From Equibacterium sp963662035 (lineage in GTDB: Bacteria; Bacteroidota; Bacteroidia; Bacteroidales; UBA932): a stretch of 64,000 bases of DNA. The translations under genes were made by a program, and so were the position numbers. The stretch covers positions 1 through 64,000 of the forward strand of contig CAVLDO010000009.1 of the NCBI GenBank assembly GCA_963662035.1, written 5' to 3'. Below, in pieces: positions 60,683 through 64,000 of this stretch (within the stretch, counting starts at the first letter, position 1; every line of letters begins with the position of its first letter). Under the pieces are notes generated by a model. It saw only the letters and a list, made by a program, of their open reading frames with translations. It was not told where the DNA came from and did no database searches.

Positions 60683-61858
60683 ATGAAAAAAATTGTCTTA
60701 TTGGCTATGGCGGCATCCGTGCTGCTGTCTTGCATTGACAAAGAGGGCGGAAGATCTTCCGGCCCCGAGATTTCCGGCTTCGTTGCCGAAGTGAACGGCT
60801 ATGGGCAGATTGTGCCCGACTTTACCCCGCAGGATATGAAGGACAAAGGCTTTGCCTATGCCGACCTGTTGCGCGTGAGCATAGGCGATGACATTGACCT
60901 TGACAACATCCCCTTCCTGACCTCCTTCAACGAGGCGGGCTGTTTTGAGCCGACCTACGTCGATTACAATGCCCTGGGCACTGACTACGGTTTCGGCTTG
61001 CTCAATGCCGACTTCCACCTCTTTGTCGGCGGCAAGGCGGGTGACAAAGTCACCATAACGCTGGCCAAGGCAGGCGGCTACAGAGAGAAGTACGAACTGC
61101 TCAAGTCCACTTACCCTTTGGAGCGGCGGCAAGGAGAGACCGCCGAACAATATGCCAACTTCCGGATGGTGTCCACCACCGGTATGGGAGAAGGCGTGCT
61201 GTACCGCTCGAGCAATCCGCTCAATTGTGCTAAGAACGAGGGACGCTACCGCGTGGCAGACAGTCTGGCGCGCGAGGCGGGCATAAATACGGAGATAGAC
61301 CTTGCCGATACTCAGGAGGCCATCGAGAAGTGCATTGCTACAGAGGGCTACGCCTCCACCTATTGTCCCCGGCTCTACAAGGACGGTAACACATTGGCGT
61401 GCGGACTGTCGGCAAATGTCTTCGGCGAAGTGTTCAAAGCTAAGATGGGAGAGATGGCCCGATTCATGACGGCCCGCCGTCCGCCATATCTCATCCATTG
61501 CAACGAAGGCAAGGATCGTTGCGGATTCGTGGCTATGCTGCTGGAGGCATTTATGGGGGCAGATGTCTCCGAAGTCAGGGATGACTATATGGAGACGATG
61601 TACAACTTCTACCGGGTCGAGCAAGGAAGCGAGTCATACCTGATGCGGCAGAGTCTGGCGATAGACCGTATGATATGGGTGCTGTGCCATGAAGAAGTCC
61701 TTGACGGAGACAACTTGAAGTCGGTTGACTGGGACAAGATTGATCTGACCGCCATCGGGCAGGAGGAGCTGCAAAGGGCGGCCCTTAAATATTTCAAGGA
61801 GTGTGGCCTAAGCGATGGGGAATGCGAGCGGCTGCGAGCCGTCCTCTCCTGTGACTGA
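60683..61858 (+). CDS. Exported tyrosine-phosphatase lipoprotein
   Basis: A 391-aa lipoprotein (MKKIVLLAMAASVLLSC, Cys17 lipidated) with a tyrosine/dual-specificity phosphatase domain. The P-loop is HCNEGKDRCG, a Cys273-x5-Arg279 signature of the Y_phosphatase3 type (HCxxGKDR). YRSSNPLN, where the domain begins near residue 175, is another family mark. Residues 20-165 form a separate beta-rich domain, probably an SAM-hydroxide-adenosyltransferase-like or unknown insert; I do not recognise it. Being outside the cytoplasm, it may act on phosphorylated host molecules, phosphoinositides or phosphorylated glycans rather than on bacterial proteins. Confidence 0.8.
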   Translation: MKKIVLLAMAASVLLSCIDKEGGRSSGPEISGFVAEVNGYGQIVPDFTPQDMKDKGFAYADLLRVSIGDDIDLDNIPFLTSFNEAGCFEPTYVDYNALGTDYGFGLLNADFHLFVGGKAGDKVTITLAKAGGYREKYELLKSTYPLERRQGETAEQYANFRMVSTTGMGEGVLYRSSNPLNCAKNEGRYRVADSLAREAGINTEIDLADTQEAIEKCIATEGYASTYCPRLYKDGNTLACGLSANVFGEVFKAKMGEMARFMTARRPPYLIHCNEGKDRCGFVAMLLEAFMGADVSEVRDDYMETMYNFYRVEQGSESYLMRQSLAIDRMIWVLCHEEVLDGDNLKSVDWDKIDLTAIGQEELQRAALKYFKECGLSDGECERLRAVLSCD

Positions 61859-61949
61859 AACGATGCTCTGACTGCCGCAGGCGCACCTGCAAACCTCCGT
61901 GGCAGACTTATGAGTTCCGGCCAGTCAGAGTGTAAAAAATACTGATAAA

Positions 61950-62504
61950 ATGACAGAAAAGGAGAAAGCGGCTTTAGGGCTTGAATATAATCCTAACAAG
62001 GACGAGGAACTGCTATCGCTGATGCGCAGGGCACATACTCTTGTGCAGCAGTACAACAGCATCCCGTTTGAAGACGGGGCCTGCAGGGCGGAGGCTCTCA
62101 AAGCCATCATAGACATCGGAGAGGGCGGCACCATCATCTCTCCTTTCTTCTGCGACTACGGCTACAACATTCACATAGGCAGGAATTTTTTCGCCAACAC
62201 CAATTTCACTGTGCTTGACGGCGCGGGGGTGGAAATAGGAGACAATGTGTTCATCGGTCCCAATGTGGGGCTCTACACCGCTGAACATCCGCTGGATCCG
62301 GCAAAACGCGCCGAGGGGATAGAGTTGGCAAGGCCGATAAGGATTGGAGACAATGTCTGGATCGGCGGCCACGTGTGCGTTCTCTCCGGAGTCACCATCG
62401 GTGCAAGGAGCATCATCGGCGCCGGGAGCACAGTCACACGCGACATACCGGAAGACTGCATTGCAGTAGGCAATCCATGCCGGATCCTGCGCAGCCTCAA
62501 ATGA
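61950..62504 (+). CDS. Sugar O-acetyltransferase (maltose/galactoside acetyltransferase-like)
   Basis: An acetyl-CoA-dependent acetyltransferase of 184 aa with a left-handed beta-helix of hexapeptide repeats from about 60 to 175. The catalytic His113 is in TAEHPLDP. The N-terminal Mac domain (TEKEKAALGLEYNP) and the NPCRILR end match maltose O-acetyltransferase. Likely substrates are free mono- or disaccharides. It is 91 bases behind the phosphatase gene and ends before a shared terminator. Confidence 0.92.
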   Translation: MTEKEKAALGLEYNPNKDEELLSLMRRAHTLVQQYNSIPFEDGACRAEALKAIIDIGEGGTIISPFFCDYGYNIHIGRNFFANTNFTVLDGAGVEIGDNVFIGPNVGLYTAEHPLDPAKRAEGIELARPIRIGDNVWIGGHVCVLSGVTIGARSIIGAGSTVTRDIPEDCIAVGNPCRILRSLK

Positions 62505-62572
62505 TTCCGCAGCATTAAAAGCGGCGCCCGCCCTGCAGGCAGGCATATATGCCGGCACAAACGCCGATGCCG

Positions 62573-62610
62573 ATAAAAAAAGACCCACCTTTTGCGGAGG
62601 GTCTTTTATG
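62573..62610. terminator. Bidirectional terminator between acetyltransferase and fucosidase
   Basis: A-rich left and T-rich right flanks surround a stem AAAAGACCC-CC / GG-GGGTCTTTT with a six-base loop. It serves the converging genes on both sides. Confidence 0.8.
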
Positions 62611-62657
62611 GATTTTGCTATGTCCGGCAGGAGGAAATCTCCCCTGCAGGGTGGCGG

Positions 62658-64000
62658 CTACTGGAGGTCGAACTGGAAGACGAGGGACTCCTGGCGGATG
62701 CCGGCGGGCACTTTGACAGTCACCTTGTCGCCATCTACACTGTATTTCACCTTCTTGCCGGTCTGCAGCAGTCTTATGCTGCCTTTGGGCTTGTTGACAG
62801 TCCAGCTCACGGTCTCGGGAGCGGATTCGCCATCTTCGAGGGCGTAGATGGCATAGATCGTCTTGCCGTTCTTGTCGGCGGTGAACCAAACCTTGCCGTC
62901 GTTGTAATGCTTGGCGTTGACTGTAGAGTAGATTGCCTTGCCGTTGACCTTGAGCCACTGCCCGATTTCTGCCAAAACCGCCTGAGACTCATCGTCGATG
63001 GTGCCTTCGGGGGTTGGGCCCACGCCGAGAGCGAGGCAGCCGCCCTTGGCCACAATCTCAACGAAGTCGCGGATCACCTTTGTAGAGGTCTTGAACTTGG
63101 CGCCGGGCATGTAACTCCAGTCGGAGGTCAGGGTGATGCAGCTCTCCCAGGGTATGTCAAGCTGCTCGGAGGGGATATACTGCTCGGGCGTCTGGTAGTT
63201 TACATTGCGCTCGCTGCCGTAGCGGTCCACGGAGATGAGCCCGGGGTTGCGCTTGCGGGCCTCCACGAGAATGGAGTCGAGGCCGACCTCATCGCCTGAC
63301 AGCCAACCGCCGTCGATCCACAGTATGTCAAGGCTTCCCAGGTCTGTGGTGACCTCTGCGAGCTGGTCTTTGGTATACTGCACATATTTGTTCCACCAGT
63401 CGGGATGCTTGTCGCGATTGTAATTATGCGAGCGGTTGGGGGTGGCGTAGTAGGGGTTCCAGTACCACTTGCAGTGCCAGTCGGGCTTGGAGAAGTAGGC
63501 GCCGATCATAAAGCCCTGATTGCGGTAGGCATCGAACACTTCTTTTGAAACATTGCTGCGGGGGTTGGATGCGAAGGGACCTTTGGTGATGGAAAAATCG
63601 GTGTACTTGGAGTCGTACATGCAAAAGCCGTCGTGGTGCTTGGTGGTGAAGATCATATATTTCATACCTGCATCCTTCATTATCTCCGCCCACAGGTCGG
63701 GATTGAATTTGACGGGGTTGAGCGAGTCCTTCTGGCTCCAGTACCACTGCTTGTCCTTCTCGTAGTCATCGTAGCGCATGCGGCTTATCCAGTCTTCCGA
63801 GCAGAGGCCCCAGGACTCCAGGACTCCGGGAGCTGAATAGATTCCCCAGTGCAGGAGCACGCCGAGCTTCTGGTCGCGCCAGTTGTCGAGCTTCTCTATA
63901 ACCTGCGGATCCGTGGGCCACGAGTATCCTTCTACGGAAGATTGTCTGAGTACGGTGTTTTGGGTGTCCTGCGCTGCCGCCGAAGGGGAGGCGAGAGACA
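62658..64000 (-). CDS. GH29 alpha-L-fucosidase (5' end beyond the window)
   Basis: An exported glycoside hydrolase releasing L-fucose from host or plant glycans; at least 447 aa are present and the start lies past 64000. The first visible residues SLASPSAAAQ are the end of a signal peptide, so only the beginning of that signal is missing. The catalytic domain shows GVLLHWGIYS, the KHHDGFCMYDS block, and the nucleophile Asp in LDILWIDGGW. A C-terminal beta-sandwich follows. The frame is open across the window edge; a short reading from 63860 would rest on a GTG within the domain and is rejected. It points to a gut or mucosal lifestyle. Confidence 0.93.
   Translation of the reverse strand, partial: SLASPSAAAQDTQNTVLRQSSVEGYSWPTDPQVIEKLDNWRDQKLGVLLHWGIYSAPGVLESWGLCSEDWISRMRYDDYEKDKQWYWSQKDSLNPVKFNPDLWAEIMKDAGMKYMIFTTKHHDGFCMYDSKYTDFSITKGPFASNPRSNVSKEVFDAYRNQGFMIGAYFSKPDWHCKWYWNPYYATPNRSHNYNRDKHPDWWNKYVQYTKDQLAEVTTDLGSLDILWIDGGWLSGDEVGLDSILVEARKRNPGLISVDRYGSERNVNYQTPEQYIPSEQLDIPWESCITLTSDWSYMPGAKFKTSTKVIRDFVEIVAKGGCLALGVGPTPEGTIDDESQAVLAEIGQWLKVNGKAIYSTVNAKHYNDGKVWFTADKNGKTIYAIYALEDGESAPETVSWTVNKPKGSIRLLQTGKKVKYSVDGDKVTVKVPAGIRQESLVFQFDLQ

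Overview
The window is a chromosomal segment of a member of the Bacteroidota, most likely the order Bacteroidales. Four things point there. Upstream regions repeatedly carry the Bacteroidota promoter pattern (TTTG or TTG, 19 bases, then TAnnTTTG). The gene set is typical: a TonB-dependent receptor, DUF4876/DUF6850 outer-membrane proteins, a HmuY-like lipoprotein, a VTC/DUF4956 pair, a methylmalonyl-CoA decarboxylase operon, TrpB2 and AsnA. The CRISPR repeats are 47 bases long and resemble those I recall for Bacteroides type II-C loci. Coding DNA is fairly GC-rich. Genus cannot be fixed; a Rikenellaceae-like organism is possible but is only a guess.

Layout. 1-9,070: a HAD phosphatase, nucleobase and nucleoside salvage genes (upp, deoD, guaD), a small acyl-activation and acyl-transfer set (thioesterase, AMP-dependent acyl ligase, condensation-type acyltransferase), an EamA exporter, CstA and tRNA-Leu. 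9,144-18,200: an S9 peptidase, a DUF4493 lipoprotein, tRNA-Lys, then a tight minus-strand unit asnA-trpB2-paaK-ACT, and trmD. 18,284-31,558: DUF349 protein, yidC, YggS, a nucleoside hydrolase, the mce-mmdA-mmdD-mmdC-mmdB sodium-pump operon, TPR-yebC, and recF-DciA-pdxB.

32,588-44,280 is the most unusual part. One plus-strand run encodes a TonB-dependent receptor, a DUF4876 lipoprotein, a DUF6850 barrel, two tandem clan-CD-like cysteine peptidases with C-terminal HEAT-like repeats, a papain-like (C1) peptidase and a short HmuY-like lipoprotein. The last four genes overlap one another. The set resembles the gingipain/HmuR/HmuY protein-degradation and haem-uptake logic of Porphyromonas, but the peptidases carry ordinary Sec signals and the HmuY-like protein has no His or Met in its mature part. 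The cargo is therefore an open question.

44,304-53,902: lysA, ffh and folD, a large convergent terminator, then a minus-strand operon (YD-like exported protein, VTC domain, DUF4956, DUF2490), then thrA and a sirtuin. 53,967-59,687: a complete compact type II-C CRISPR-Cas locus, comprising a tracrRNA divergent from cas9, then cas9-cas1-cas2 and a two-spacer array whose repeats read on the minus strand and carry their own TAnnTTTG promoter motif. 59,875-64,000: an EFR1-type ferredoxin/flavodoxin, an exported tyrosine-phosphatase lipoprotein, a hexapeptide sugar O-acetyltransferase, and a GH29 alpha-L-fucosidase that runs off the window end.
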